Source of the DNA: Taeniopygia guttata
Taxonomy: Eukaryota; Chordata; Aves; Passeriformes; Estrildidae
NCBI RefSeq assembly: GCF_048771995.1
Contig: NC_133063.1
Coordinates: 14,494,063 to 14,558,062, forward strand
Direction of reading: 5' to 3'
Length of the DNA stretch: 64,000 bases
Position 1 is the stretch's first letter. Each line of letters opens with the position of its first letter. Position numbers and translations under genes: made by a program. The notes under the pieces were generated by a model. It worked only from the letters and a program-made list of their open reading frames with translations, was not told the origin of the DNA and searched no databases. Below, piece by piece: positions 14,701 to 29,100 of this stretch.

Positions 14701-15115
14701 ACAGTTGTCTGTACTGTGAGTGAGGATTTGGCACTTTGTTTATATAGTGTTTCTTCTATTGAAGGGGAGAAGAAGGGGAGTCTGTTTCTTTTACTGTGCA
14801 AAAATTGTCACACGAACTTTAAACTTAGGGTGACTCTACATAGTGTAGAGTAAGTCACTAACAGTGTGCAGGGTAAACTTTGCCCAGAGCACACCTCCTG
14901 TTTGCCTCCTAACTCCTCATCAGCTTGGGATCTGAGTGTGTTGAAACCCCACAGTACTCCCTGGCTGTCCTTGGAATGAAAACTAGATGAGAAACAGCCT
15001 GAGTTCACCTCAGTAGTTCCTCTGGTTTGACAGAGCAGGGGCTGTGGAGCACTAGGGGACCACCCCTACCCTGCTGCAAGGATGTTGCCCAAGGCAGTAG
15101 TAGGTACCCCAGAGC
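8791..15115. other. AT-rich noncoding sequence, no gene seen
   Basis: No exon or named repeat could be supported. About 13,150-13,520 is less AT-rich, contains several CpGs and carries a one-mismatch GLI-like site (GACCACCCG near 13,237). It is at most a candidate regulatory element. A partial direct duplication of ATTCCTGMTCATTTAACTG occurs at about 9550-9611. Confidence 0.5.
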
Positions 15116-15556
15116 CCTGGTTTTTGGCAGTACCCTGAGGGCATGAAGACTGGAGCCATGTGGGCATGTCTGGGTTGTTATTCTGTGCCCCTTCTCATCC
15201 TTGCTGGGGGGCAGGAGAACAGGATTCTCGTTTCCTGGAAGAAGGTGACATGGCTTTAGGTAGGGAAAAAGGCATGGTGGCTGGAGGGCCCATGCACCAT
15301 TGTTTTCCATTGTCCTGGGCTTTGATGAGCATTTTGCTTGTAATTCACCCTCTCTATGAACACTGTTATTAGTAGTATTGTTGCTGTTACAGTTCACTTT
15401 CTCATTTCATTGCTGATTGCAGCAAATTTTTCTTATTTCAGCCAGAAATCTCTGCATTTTTTCTCCCTCACTAAAGGCCAGGAGGAAAGTGCTCATGGTT
15501 TTCCTTTTAGTGGTAGTGCCAAATCTGGGTATACCATTCTTAAAATAGGACAGCCT
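15116..15556 (+). mobile_element. 5' LTR of a degraded endogenous retrovirus
   Basis: This segment aligns by eye with 19,706-20,180. Shared blocks include TCTGGGTTGTTATT, GCCATTGTTTTCCATTGTCCTGGGCTTTG-like text (15,298-15,325 versus 19,909-19,936) and the tail before TTCTTAAA. The two LTRs have diverged by many substitutions and indels, so the insertion is old. The sequence TGGTGCCCACTATGG just after it (about 15,574) could be what is left of the tRNA primer binding site, though the tRNA cannot be named with confidence. Confidence 0.75.
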
Positions 15557-17099
15557 TAACTGGTGCCTTAATTGGTGCCCACTATGGCTCACAAAGGTTT
15601 GAGGTAAAAATAGATCTGCCCAGTGCACGCTGGAAACAATTTTGATGTAAGGATTTGTTGTTACCTGCTCAATTCTCATCTAAGGATTTGTTGCATGCAC
15701 AGCCACTGGTCACAATGTTACATGTCTGTTCACGTGGGTGTGAAAAATAACCCAGTACCTGTTCCCATATGTGCTCCCCACGGTGCTGTTTTTCACATTT
15801 TCTTTTTCCATGATTGCTTTGTTGCTATGCTGTGTGATATTAGTTTGTGACATGATAACATCAAGGGTAATGGTGGTATGTGGGATTTGTATTAATTTAT
15901 AATTTGGGATGTGTATTTCATGTTGCACTCTTGCCTGGCCTTGGGTGAAGCCTCTGGAAATTCATCAATAATTGTGCTCAAACTGTGCAAGGAAAGGAAA
16001 GGATAATTTTCCCCAGCCTGTCACCCTCTTTTCCTCTTTGGGCCTGTTACAACAGCATTTGCGAATTTTAAATTCCCTTTGGATGTTAAGGAAAGCATGT
16101 TCTTGTTGCTAGGTCTGCATGGTCTCCTCAGCATAGTTTACACCATGTTCAGAGTGACAAAAGCTGTTTCTAGGTAGGTCATTCACAGATATGCCCTGAG
16201 AGTGGATAGTCATGAGTGGCCTGGAATGTGGGAGAAAATAGGCCAGGTTTTAGGGAAATTTTCTGCTCCAGTGGTTTGGAAGTTGACTCCTGAGTAACTA
16301 CAGGACCCTGTTAAGGTGACAGAATATTTTCGTGGGTAGTGCTGTGGTGACTCATCACTAGAGAGACCCCCTGAGGGGCAGAAGAGGAAAACAGACCAAC
16401 AGGCACTGTGACCAAAGGTCAGGTACCAGAGGAACAGCTCACGCCAGTAGCGGTCACACCCATACAGAAAAATGCAAGAACAAATCAGTTAGCTTAGTGA
16501 GGGATGAAGAGAAAGCAGGGCCCTCAGAACAGGAAGAAGAGATAGGGCCAGAGATAATCACCCTGTTTTTGTGTCTGGGTGAGCTGCAAGATATGTGAAT
16601 AGATTTCAGCTTCCAGTTTGGTGAGATCCGAGTGACCTGTCTGCTCTGATGCAGGGATTTCTTACATTTTGGGATATCTGCTATGGAGACAGGAAATTAG
16701 ACAGCTGAATACCTTGCCTGGTCTCTCAGAGGACCCTTCTGCTGTGGGGCTGCTGAGAATTGAAGAACAGGTACTGATCACTACCACATCACTACATGGT
16801 CAGCGAAACTGCACCAGCTGGGACTCTCTGGTCCCCACCCATGAGATGATTTTGAGTTGGAGACCCAGGGAGTGGTCAGCAAACCTTGTTCACCTTTAGC
16901 AGCCCCATAAGGCCGGTGTGTAAGCCCAATGAAGAATGGAAATTCACAGTGGACCATCATCACCTGAATGAAGCCATGCCACCTCTGAGCACTGCTGTGC
17001 TGGAAGTGCTGGAACCTCCGTATGGACTGGAGTCCAAGGCAGAAAACTGGTGCCACAATTGACAGCTCTAATGTGCTTTTCTCCATTCTTTTAGCAGAG
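15557..17099 (+). mobile_element. ERV internal region, leader and probable gag relic
   Basis: This lies between the 5' LTR and the recognisable pol relic, where gag would be expected. No intact reading frame or clear capsid or zinc-knuckle motif was found; the longest ORFs are about 75-100 codons in conflicting frames. Its assignment to the retrovirus rests on position. With both LTRs counted, the provirus is only about 5 kb, shorter than a complete one, so deletions are likely here or in the env region. Confidence 0.5.
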
Positions 17100-19330
17100 G
17101 TTTAGTCCGACCACAGTTTGCTTTCAGCTGAAGGGGTGTGCACTTGGAATCGACTGCCCCAGGGGTGGAAACACAGCCCCACTATTTGCAATGGACTTAT
17201 CCAGACTGCACTGGAGAAGGGTGAGGCTCCAGAACACTTGCAGTACACTGATGGTGCCACAGTATGGGGCAACACAGCAGAGGAAATTTTTGAGAAAGGA
17301 GAGAAAATAATTCCAAAAGTCTGGTTTTGCCATAAACCAGAATAAGTTCAAGGGATCTGCCCAGGAAATTCAGTTTTTAGAAGTAAGATGGCACGTTGTA
17401 CATTGTCAGATTTTATGGTCAACAAAATAGTAGCTATGTGCCCACCAACCAGCACGAAGGAAATACAGTCTTTCCTAGGCACTGTGGCCTTTTGGAGGAT
17501 GCATATTCCAGATTTACAGTCAAATTGTAAACCTTCTCTGTCATATGAAACAGAAGAAGAATGGTAATCCCTGGGCCAGTCAGGACAGGATTGATAACAA
17601 GAAAAATATGCTCTACACTGCAGACAGAGGAGCATGGTCCTTCCTGGAGAAACTGGAAAAATTACCCAGGGAGACTCAAGGACGACTCCCAGGATTCTGC
17701 AGCTGGGGATTCACAGGGTCCAAGGCTTGCTGCACCCCAAGAGAAAAAGAGATACAGTTTATGAAGAGGTTTGGTCTCCTCCAGAAGTGATTGACACCGA
17801 AGCACAGCTCCTCCTGCCATCCTGACTTCCAGCGCTGGGCTGGATGCTCAAAGAGAAAGTACCCTTCAAACATCATGAACTGATGGTATGGGAAGTAAGA
17901 GGATCACACAGCGAGCACAAACAGGAAACAAACCCAAATCACCCAGGGATCTTGTAATTCATCACTAACTGGCCTGAAAGTGAACATTTCAAACTGTCAC
18001 CAGAGGAGAAGGAGGAAAAGGTAACATGTGCTGAGGAGCTCCCACAATATAGCCAGCTACCTGAAAATGAAAAGCGATACACTTTCTTCACTGACAGTTC
18101 CTGCCATACTGTAGGGATACATCGAAAATGGAAAGCAGCTGTATGGAGCCCAATGCAGAGAGTCACAGAAGCAATTGAGTGACCAGGTGGATCAAGTCAT
18201 GCAGAGCTGACAAGTGCCCAGCTGCTTTAGATATTGCTGAATGAGAGAAGTGGCCAGTGCTCTGCCTCTGCACTGACTTGTGGATGGTGTCAAATGCTCT
18301 TTGGGGGTGGCTGGAAGGATGGAAAAAGACCAGCTGGGAGTGCAGAGACAAACCCACCTGAGCTGCTGAACTGTGGCAAGGTGTCACTGCCTGGGTAGAG
18401 AAGTTGGCTGTAAAAGTTCATCATGAGAGGCACACGTGCCCAAGAGTTGGGCTGCTGAAGAACATCACACCAATGGGTGGGTGGATTGAGCTGCCAAGAT
18501 TAAAATGTCTCAGGAGGAGCTGGACTGGCAGCATAAGGGTGAATTATTTCTGGCTTGGTGGGCCTATGATGTCTCATCAGGGAAGAGATGCAGCACCCAG
18601 ATGGGCTTGTGATTGAGGGGTGGGCTTACCCATGGGCTTTATATCCCAGATTGTCCATAACTGTGAAACGTGCTGGGATCAAGCAGACCAAGAAAAGCCT
18701 CTGTGCTATGGTGGACGATGGTCAAAGCAGAAATAAGGGGAGGCCTGGCAGATGAGTTACCTCACACTCCTGCAGCCATGCCAAGGCAAGTGCTACGTGC
18801 TCTTGTGAATGACCGCTGGATGGCTGGAGAAGTATCCTGTGCCTCACACACTGCCTGGAACACCATCCTGGGCCTTAGAAAGCAAGTCCTGTGGTGACCT
18901 GGCACCCCTGAGAGAACTGAGTCAGACAAGGGGACTCATTTCCAAAACAACCTCCTGGACAGCCAGCCCAAGGAACACAGTACCAAGTGGCTGCATGATT
19001 CCCTGTCACTCACCAGCCTCTGGGAATATTGAACTGTTAAAATGCACTGTTAAAAACCACATTGAAAGCAATGGGTGGTGGGACCTTCACCCATTGGGCT
19101 ACACGTTTAGCTAAGGCTGCCTGGTTTAGTTAACACCCCAGGCTCTACCAACAGAGCTGTCCCTGCCCAATCAAAACCTTTGTGTACTGTAGAAGGGGAT
19201 AAAGTCCCCATCATTCATACAAGAAAAGTTTTAGGGAATACAGTTTGGATTAGTCCTGCCTCAAGCAAAGGCAAACCCATCCTTGGGATTATTTTTGCTC
19301 AAGGACCGGAGTGCACTTGGTGGGTAATGC
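17100..19330 (+). pseudogene. ERV pol relic: reverse transcriptase, RNase H and integrase
   Basis: The order of fragments matches retroviral pol. Near 17,145-17,190 the sequence reads RLPQGWKHSPTICN, a reverse transcriptase signature. The position expected to hold the Y-x-D-D catalytic motif (about 17,241) reads YTDG instead, so the active site is lost. RNase H-like text with TFFTDSS appears near 18,080. Integrase-like text follows, with a SHQGRDA-type piece near 18,573 and a SDKGTHF-type piece near 18,922 around a presumed catalytic aspartate. Frameshifts and stops occur throughout, and adjacent pieces fall in different frames. It cannot encode an active enzyme. The lineage was not assigned. 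Confidence 0.8.
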
Positions 19331-19705
19331 AGAGGGACCAGGAAACGTGATGTGCACTTCAAGGGGATTTGATTTTGGGGTGAGGAGAGTGTTTAATATT
19401 GAATTGTATAATATTGGTTGCTGAATGACACTGCTAGTGTATGCCAGAACTATCATGAACAACAAGTATGGACTGCTCCAGCATGAGCTTGTGATGCAGA
19501 CTGCAACCCCAATAGGACACGAGCTCTCCTGCCCTGGAAGACATCTAGGATGGATAGCACCCACAATTATGGACTAAATTAACTGGAGGGATGGTCCTTG
19601 ACTACAGAAGTTATACCTGTTTTTATGTATGTCTACAAATATATATTTAAAAGGTGTGGGTCTGGACAGGATTTCTATGGTATAGAATACAAGGTGAATA
19701 ATATC
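19331..19705 (+). mobile_element. ERV region between pol and 3' LTR, no env recognised
   Basis: Only about 375 bases separate the pol relic from the 3' LTR. No envelope-like reading frame, signal peptide or transmembrane segment is visible, so env was deleted or never present. Confidence 0.55.
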
Positions 19706-20180
19706 CTGGTTTTCAGCCAGGACAAAGTTAATTTTTTGCAGTAGAAGTGAGAGAGGGGAGCCTGGAGCCACACAGGTGTGTCAATGCATCTGGGTTGTTA
19801 TTTTATACCACCTCAGGTCATTGCTGGGGGCAGAAGTATGGGACTCTTGCTTCCACAAAGGAAGTGGCTTGCGGCCAGGAAAAACTGTGGTGGCCAGAGG
19901 GCCTCTCTGCCATTGTTTTTCATTGTCCTGGGCTTTGGTGAACATTTGTGCATGTAAATCACCCTTTCTTTGAACAATTTTGTTATTAGTATTATGTTAT
20001 TACTACGTTGCTCTTGCTGTCAGTTTTATCTCATTGCTATTTCCAGTAAATTGTTCTTATTTCAACCCATAATTTATGCCCTTTTTTTTCTCTCTTACAA
20101 TAGGAAGGAGGAGAGCAACTCCTTGCTTTCTCTCTAGCCAGAGTGCTAAATTTGAGAATACTATTCTTAAACCACAACAC
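19706..20180 (+). mobile_element. 3' LTR of the degraded endogenous retrovirus
   Basis: It begins with TCCTGGTTTTCAGCCAGGAC, resembling the 5' end of abundant avian ERV LTRs, and ends near TTCTTAAACCACAAC. It aligns with 15,116-15,556 but retains its first 40 bases better. It closes the provirus of about 5.1 kb. Confidence 0.75.
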
Positions 20181-23100
20181 CCAGGACCTTCAAGAGAGTA
20201 GAAGAACTTGCCATGGTTATTCAGCAGATTACAGCATCATTTTACTCACTGGCTGTTTTCCTGAGGACAGCTGGGATGTAATGGGCAGCAATGAGGATTT
20301 GGTTCCCTGGAAGAATTGGCTTCTCTGGTTTTCTCTCCTTTCTCCCATTGAGCAGTCCTGTGAAATGTCACTGCCTGTTCCCTCATGTCATGTCAAGAAT
20401 GCACAGATACAAAATAGTAGTTTCTCCTAATTTGTCCTCTGCTACCATTGTAATTCCATACCACCTGCCTGCTTCTCCAAACTTTTGGATCTGGGTTGAG
20501 CGTGCAATCATTCACACCAAGTCATGTTTTAATTCCTACATGACCTTGCTGTTGAACAGCTTCTCCTTGTTGGCAGTTATTAAACAAATTATTGAGTCTC
20601 ACAACTCAGCAGACTTTTTCCTTAGTCTGTGTCGCCACAAGTGTATTTATCTAGCAAGAATATTACTCTTAAACTGTTTCACTCTGGCAACAAAATGCTG
20701 TGTATGGAGAAGAGCTCATTCTATTTTTTCCTTATCCAAAATAATTTGGGGGAGGGACAAAAGATGTGGAACAGTTCAAGAGGAGACAGCCACAGTTGTA
20801 ACTATGCAGTAGTCTTTTAAGGCTGATGTAATATTTAAAAGTAGTTTGCTTTGAATACCAAAATGGTTGAAAAGCACTATCAAGGCATAATTTACACCAA
20901 AAATTACTTCTATCTAAAAGGAGGGATTAACTAAGGAGAGACAAAACTAAGATTGCAGTTAGGGACAGAGGGAAGTTCATCATATCGGTGGATGAGAAAT
21001 TAAATTAACAACTGTCCCATTTATAAAAATTCATTTGAGCATGTTAGTGGTCTGATATGGTCAAAAATATCTTTCAACATAAATCAAAGGTAGTTTGTTG
21101 TTTTTTTTTTTTTATTTTGTGAGAGTGCCCAAGTGGATTAGTTTCACAGATTCACCCATACTAAAGCTACAATTTGGACTATAGCCAAAGACCTAGCAAA
21201 AAACCCCACATTACAATATTCCTGTGTTGCTGCTGTAGATATTTTGTCAGATGACTGAAAACCTGGACTACCATCAATCTCCCGTAAAAGTAGCAGAAAG
21301 AGCTGCATCCTATTAACCTTTCATGTTGGATTGGGAATGGACTGTCGCATATGGTAAAATGTGAAAATTTTCTGAAATATGTAGTGTTCAACCTTGGTGC
21401 AGGGAGTCTCAAGAGCCTTTGCAGAATGTACCCCTGAGTCTCAGTGAGGTAGTGCTGTAGGTAAGCAGGAGAGCAGCTGTTTGTAGAAGGGTATTTTCTG
21501 CTCTGCTTGTTCCCCATTTGTAACTGAGAGAAGGATGGTTTGAGTGTCACCAACTGGCAACTGCTCTGAAGTTGAAGCTTGAACTAAAATTAATCTTAGA
21601 ACCACAAACTGTTTCATAACATCTTTCGTAATAACAATAATTTATTGCCTTATGATGCTAAGTCCTTCCCTGTTTCTTCACTCTGCAAAACCTCTATTGT
21701 ACTGGTTTCTTCCTGTTTCATTGAAGGGAACAGCTTGAATGAATCAGGGATGAGCTACTCTCCAGAGTTATGAATACCCAGCTATCACTCTCTGTCTTGA
21801 CTGTCCAGAAAGGCCAGAGCTGCATCTTCACATATCTTTCCATTCTTCCACTCTTTTTCCTCTGTGTAAGGGACACATGGCTGCAACCAGGGTATTAGCC
21901 AAGCTTGTGTGCAACAGAGATTCAGGCCTCCTAATGGCATCAGAACCACATAGCTGTCAGTTTGTGCTCTACATTCTGTTAAAAGCCATTTCTGCTTGCA
22001 GTATTTTGGAATTCCTTTTTTAAAAAATGGAATTCCTTGTTGAAGACAGGGTGTAGTTGAGACACCTTTACCCAACCATGGGATTTTTCACTGAAACTTT
22101 AAGTATCATCTGAGATACCATTAAATCTTCCAATACACATACATCAAAGATATGAACTTAACATCTCAAGAAACAAATGGATAAGTCAGCTGATAACAAA
22201 AATTGTATCACTTGTGAGATTACTCAGTCTGTTTTCAGATATCCTGGTTCATAAGTAGTCTAGAAAATTTTGCCTGGCTTAGCAATGTTCCTAAATTCTT
22301 CAGTTCCTTCTTTGGTGGTGCAGAACCTCCTGTTAGGCCTCTTTAGGTCCTATCATAACCAGTGTTTTCACAACCAAACTGAAAGAGCTAATGAGTGAAC
22401 CTTATATAAATATGCAATTTAGAGCATGTATAAAAAAATTGTAACTCATTACTAACACCGCTTTTCCACTCAAACCAAAGTAAAACCAATAATGTTAAAG
22501 GGTGGATATGACAAGCTCATCTACAGAGCTTTCACAGTTGGTTATAGCCTAATACCAAGCATTTGTTACGTTCGGTGCTGGATGCTGTAGGGTTTCATTG
22601 TGAATCTGCAAGAGAATGACTGTTCAGCATTTGGATGGAGAACACAGCCAGCTAAGATTACCATCCCAGAAAATCATGGGACATGAGAAGAATATTGTTT
22701 TCTGACCATGAAAAGACCACACACAGAGTTCATGTGGAATGCACACTGGACCATCTTCAAAAACATAGAAGTTGCATTCTTTGTTATGCTCACAGACTGG
22801 TTTAATTAAATATAGGCATTAGGCAGTAAATATTTTGGCAGTTTCACACTGAAATGCTGCTGTTGTACAAGAGCTGTTCTACTTCCTCACTGTAGTTTAT
22901 TATTTTAAAATAGTACCACATTTTTTCATTCTGCTTAAGACTGTAGAGGCTTGCAAGGAAACATATTTCTATAAATCAGAATCTTGAAAAACACAACATG
23001 AAAATAATTAATTAATTAACTTCATTAATAAATGTTTAAAATTTAAGTAATTAAAACCATAGGTGTTTACAAGGCCTGAACTTCAAAAGATTTATGGGTT

Positions 23101-26100
23101 ATAAGATGAACTCAAGTTTTATTGTTTTGTATTTCAACAATTAAGATTTTGAGGGCAAGATTTTCTCATTAATGCTATTACTTTTACATATACTTATGCA
23201 TTTATCTATATACTTACATCAATATAATGTATATTTTATTCAGTTTACAGTGTCAAATCTAGACTGTGTCTGAATAACTTAGTTTAAAATATCTATGACC
23301 AAAAATGTAACTAAATAAAATATAGTATATGAGCTTTTAGGAACATAAACCTGAGCTACTTGACAGTGCATGAGTATTTTAATCTTGAAAATTCAAGATG
23401 TTTAATTATAACCTTGATTTTCTTCTCTCAAAGCATCCTTCCAGGGATAAAAGGAATCATTGCTAATAGCTTTTCCTTCTAAGGTACTTTTTCTCATTGT
23501 AAATTAGATATTTACCTAGCACACTGCTACAAAGTCATGATCTATACAACTTGTTGATTTGTTTAGCTGCAAGCTTAAAATTATGTCATTCCTGTCTTGC
23601 ATAAGCATTTAGAAAGGGATTATGAAGGCCATCTTTAACGTTTCTTTCCACATTAAAAGCAGGGGATATAAAACCTGGTTGATAGATGTGCGCAGACTAA
23701 GGCCACAGTCACTGGTTAGGTTGCCCATTGAAATGATGCCTTGCCTTGGGAAACCTTAAACTCTGCTTTTTGAAGCTGCAGTTATGGACTTATATCATGG
23801 ACTCAGGAAGCAGCAAACTTCAGGCAGGAAAAGGTACTGATTCTTGCTGAAAAAAACTCTTTTTATTCCTGTTTTAATCTGCCTGAAAGTATTGAATAGG
23901 CTTTATTTTATGGGTGTATATTAGAATGAGATAGCCAACAACACACTGCTGGTGAGATGTAGGCACCAGAAAAGTGATCATGGACAAGAAAATATTTGAC
24001 ATGAGCAGGGATGGAAAGCTTTCGGGGCCCAGAATCAGTTTATAATCTCTGTAATGTAGGTGGTGACCACTGAGCTGTGGAGTAGAAGAAATATTAATTT
24101 CTGCTATGCTTTCTTCACCCTTGCCATTTGTAGCCAAGGAGTTTATCTGTGGGATGAAGTAGTGACTGGAGAGCTCTTCCCTAGTTATGTGTTCTTCTCA
24201 TAACAAATTTCATTACATTTCCTATTTCAATATTTTCATTTGGAGACTTAATCTCTGAACTTGGGTTGGGTCCTGCTAGTAACCTGAACAACAGCTAACA
24301 ACCCTTAGCTTCTAGAAGCAACATTTCAGGTGGTTTAGCTTGTTTTATCTGTCCTTGTGGTTGTAAAGCATTTCATAAGGCATATGACTTGGGAGTGTGG
24401 GAAGAGGACACAGCTGGTTATGTGCTATGTGTATTGTTCTGATTTTACTAGCTCTAATGTGGTTTTAAAACTCTGAAAATTCTCCTAAATTCACTCTTTT
24501 TACAGTGTTTCTTTGAGACCATTCCTATTAATTCCATGCAGTTGCCAAATCACATACAATATCAGTGTGTCTTCACTTGAGATAGCTCTCTAAGACTTCC
24601 CACTAGCATTATTGTATATATGAGGTGGCACCCTGTGGGCAGTGGACCAGTGTCCATTCTGTGGACTCATTCCCCCTTCAAGTGTATCCCAGAGATCTTG
24701 AACTTGTCAGGAAAGACACCAGTGTGCCTAATAACCTATTTCCAGGCTACACTGGTAGATAAACACATTGAGCAGTGCAGTTGGTGTGTAAGTGACTCTA
24801 TAGGTGAGCTACCAGCGCTGGTCTGAATGAGATCTTCACCCTCCCTGGTAACTGCAGATATACATCACTGTGTAAATAAGTGCTCCTCAGAAGGCACAGC
24901 ACTGTTTGCTCCTGCTTTGAGGAAAAGGGCTATTTAAATAGATGGCATAGATGGAGCCAAAATATTTTGAGGAATGGAATGACCATTTCAGCCTTTACGA
25001 CTTCGGTTGCTCATCTCCTGCAGATCACTGATTATAGTTTGCATAGTCCTTGGGTCATGGTGTCCACTGTTTTTTGTGATGTACAGGGACAAGGCTGTTG
25101 AATAAGCAACCTTTTTCACAATTTGACAGCAATATATTCTCTCAGTTCTGAGCCTGCATCCACGCACATCTCAAGTCAGCATTTAGTATTGAAAACATAT
25201 GTTGTTTTAATCTGCTTTATGTCTTGTATCAGTAATAACAGCAGCAATATAACCAATTTATTTTGCCTGAATGAAAGAAGCCAAAAGCCACTCTTTTAAT
25301 GGTTTTTCCATTCCTGCTGTTTATATTTTTATAGTGCCTATTAATTGGAAACTATTAGTAAAACAATACTGTGTACACTGTTTAGGAGGCACGGATAAAA
25401 AGAACTCATTAGTTGACAAGTTGTTACAGAGAAATACTTTGGAGTTTTAAATAAATAAATAAATAAGTGCATGCACTCCAGCCCAGTCTTCAGTGGCTGG
25501 CACTGAAAGGATTTCCCCTGTTTTCTGAAGGCCCTTCCATGGGGGAGAGTGAGCTTACTTCCTAAGGAAATTACTCTAGAGGTGTCTGTAAGAGAAAACC
25601 AGGCACCACTTTGCAGCTCTACAATTGCAATGAGAGTAATCATGAATAAACGCTGAGCCAAAAGAGTGATGCATGTTTACATTATGCTTACTATATTAAG
25701 CCCGCAAATGCATAAAAATGTAGCTGCCATGAACAACTGCCATGTATAGCACTTAGTATTCAGGAAAGCATTTGGTTCTGGATATGGGCCTCTGTGTTGA
25801 CCTTCTGCTTTAAAAAATCCTCTTCCAGTCATTTGCAGGCTTGGAGAGGTGAATGCTCTGAAATGTAATGCACACAGACAGCAGCAGATGAGCAGTGCCT
25901 GTGGGTGTGTTTCATTTAAAGAAACCCCACTGGCTCTTACACTGTTCTGGGACTTCAGGAGGAGCCAAGTTTGCTTCGTGCCAGGGAGTTGCTTTGCCCT
26001 GCCCCAGTGGCACCCGTGGGCAAGGAGCAGGGGAGCCAAGGCACTGCATGTGTGTTTCTCTTGGCATCTAGAAAGGCTCCTCCTCCTCCTCCCTGCAGCC

Positions 26101-29100
26101 TCATCTGGCACAGGTTATGCTGGTGCTACTCTTTGTGGGACTGTATGAGTGAAATCAGTCCATGACTGTGTCAAGTTGAAAATTACCCTTAAAGAAACAA
26201 AAACAAACCAGTGGTTTTAACCTGGATGTACTACCTTATTACTTTATCTCATGGCTCCACAAACACTTGAACTGACACATCTAAAAGGGCAGAAAAATGA
26301 GCAAGTGGAAGATGGTTACATGACTTGGCCACTGAAAAATAGGCATGTATAACCCATACCTATACTGTGGAAAAGAAAATCAATCCACAGATATCTGTTT
26401 TTTATTTTTCTGGGATCAGTTAAAGTTTGTGGTTTTTTATATAGTGAATTCTTTTATTCCTTCTAGCAAGAGGTGCCCAGAGTGATACATTTAGAGGGGC
26501 TAAAATCCTTAAAAGTTGGTTTAGATGGTTGCTATAGATTCAACCATATTTATAATTCCTTTCAAGATTAACAAATCAGCCTCATAAGGTTGCAGCTTGT
26601 GCTACCAAGCCTTAATACATGGAAATATTAGAGACTATTAAAAGCAGATGAATTTTGAAGGTGATTTAAAAAATTATTTTTGTTTTTTACATAGCTCTGA
26701 AAAATAATTAGTGTCTTCATTAAGTTGATCTTGGATAAAAAATATTTTCATAATTTCTGCATTCTCTTTTGCACATTCACTTCTTGATTAGCATATTAGT
26801 GTTCTAACATTCATTACACAGAAAATGCATTGGTGAATGACTCCATAAATAGGACCAAAAATACAAGTTGATTAAATTATTTTGAATTCCTTGATAAGAA
26901 AACAAGTGTTATGAAAGGGCACTGAAGTGAAATTGTTCAAATAGTGCTGCATTCACAGTCTAATTACTTAGGCCTGCCTATTTCCTTTGGACTTACTTTT
27001 AAATCCCTTCCAGTATCCCATGTAGGCTGATAGACAACAAATTATCCTGAGTGTGTAAATAGACAGCATTCAATCATACCTGTAAATCCTGGCACAGGTA
27101 GTTCACCTACTGTGAAGGTCTTTGGTCAGCAAAATAGAGTCTGCAGGCAAACAGGATCTTGGTAAGTGCTGTGCCTAATTTCTTTAACTATTATGCAACT
27201 TGACTAGCCAAGTGTTAACAGCATCCTGTGCTACTGCACAGGCACAAATCCCTCCATCCACTGATGGCAGTGTGGTGGAGGGAAAGGAAAAGCAAAAGAA
27301 ATAGCAGCTTCTGCCTGCACCAAAACCTAACTAAATGCCTGATACATAAAGCTTGGTTAAGTTATATCACACTCCCAAAAAAACTTCAACTTCTCAAATA
27401 TTCTATTCTTGCATCTTGTAGGGAATTATAGACTAAATACATGTGCCTAGGGATTTTCAAATGTTACTATTTTGCACCTAGCTGATGTGTATGATTTTGG
27501 CAAGTCTCACTGACTAACCTCCTTTGTGGAGAAATTCAGAAAAAAATCATTGTAAGCTCTTTACTATCAGTTCTCCTCACCATTTTAACAATTAGTCCTG
27601 AGGATTTTCACTGACAGTACATTAAAAAAATTTTTTTTGCTTCAAAGTCAGTCTTGCATGTGGTACCCTCTTTTACACTCCATGCTCTGTGCTGACATAT
27701 CAAGGATGATGCTGTGAACACAGAAGCATCACAGAAAGCCGGGTGGCACCAAGCTCCCTGTTTCCTCATTCTGCGTACTAGTGTGCCAGAGAAATTAGTG
27801 GATTGATGAAAAGCTGATGTTCTTCAACAGAATCCTTACAAATCTCTCATCAGAGAAGTTTCAGGAGAAGATAACTCTTTAAAGTCTCACTTTGAGACAA
27901 TAGGCGGAAAGAAAACAGCAGCTGGCAGATGTGAAGTTAGGGAGAGAAAAGGGTCAACAAAGGTTTAGACAGCCTCAGCTGGAGAAGCTGGCAGGCTCCA
28001 TCAATTGCAAAAGGCAAGACAGGCAAGGAAGGCTGAAATATATTGTTTATAGCCATATTCTGCAATGTTCCTTGAAAGGCTGGTTGGAGATTTTCCTGCC
28101 AAACGTTCAAATGTGGATTCTTTTACATCCACATGGAATGATGTGAAGTGCCAGGTCTAGGTCTTGAGAATTTAGCTCAGTGTTCACTTTCAGCAAGTAC
28201 TGGAACAATAATTTTAGAGGTCCAGGATACCATCTCTGAAAATCAAGTACATGGAGGCAAAGAACACTGAGGCAGTTTTCACATAAAAGTATGTTAAATC
28301 ACTTTAGGGCAAAATAGTCAAAGAGCTTTTTCCTAAAAACCAAATCAATCCAAATAAATATTTTCAGTGATGAATGTGTGATTTTTAACAGAGAGACAGC
28401 TTGGAAGAAATGTAAATATTATGCTATTGTACCTTTCTGTTTTGTTTATTTTTTTACCGTATCTTCCATATTTACTTCACAACAATCAATCATATTGCTC
28501 CCTAAATTCTGCCCACAAAACCTTCTATCCACTAACTAGATTTTTCAGCTCATACTATATAGGGATGATTATGGGAAAAAATAATAGGCTATGTCTCAGG
28601 CAAGATGGGACTACTTTTGCCTACTTCGTTATTTTGATGAAAATCAACAACACGGCCTTAGCTGTCAGGAAGACACGCAGAGCTTTCTGCAATAAGGCAG
28701 CTTGTGAACAGAGAGCCATCCAGAAACTGAATTAACCATCTTCTGTGGCAAGGACTGCACTTGGGAGTTGTGTAAGTTGTGTAAAATCTAGTTCTGTCCA
28801 TTAAATCACGCTGAGACCTGCGGTTTCCGTACAATGCACATGCCAGTCCCATTTGCCACCTGTGGCTTGCTACCTGAGTCCACAGTGGTGTTTGGGATAG
28901 TAAGCCCACAGAAACCAGGAGACCAAGAACAAATATGCAGAGGTCTTTGGCACTGGCACACAGCAGTTCCAAACACCTGTGAAATGCCCATTGGCAGAAG
29001 CAGCCATACAGTAAAATGCTTCATCTTTTCAGTCTGTGTAACTCCTTTTTTCAGGTGGTTGTTACTGACTAATGCACCACACACACCCCAGTAGTCTACA

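Noticed and set aside
20291..20812. 173-codon ORF downstream of the provirus
   Set aside because: No similarity to known domains, and the composition resembles translated noncoding AT-rich DNA.
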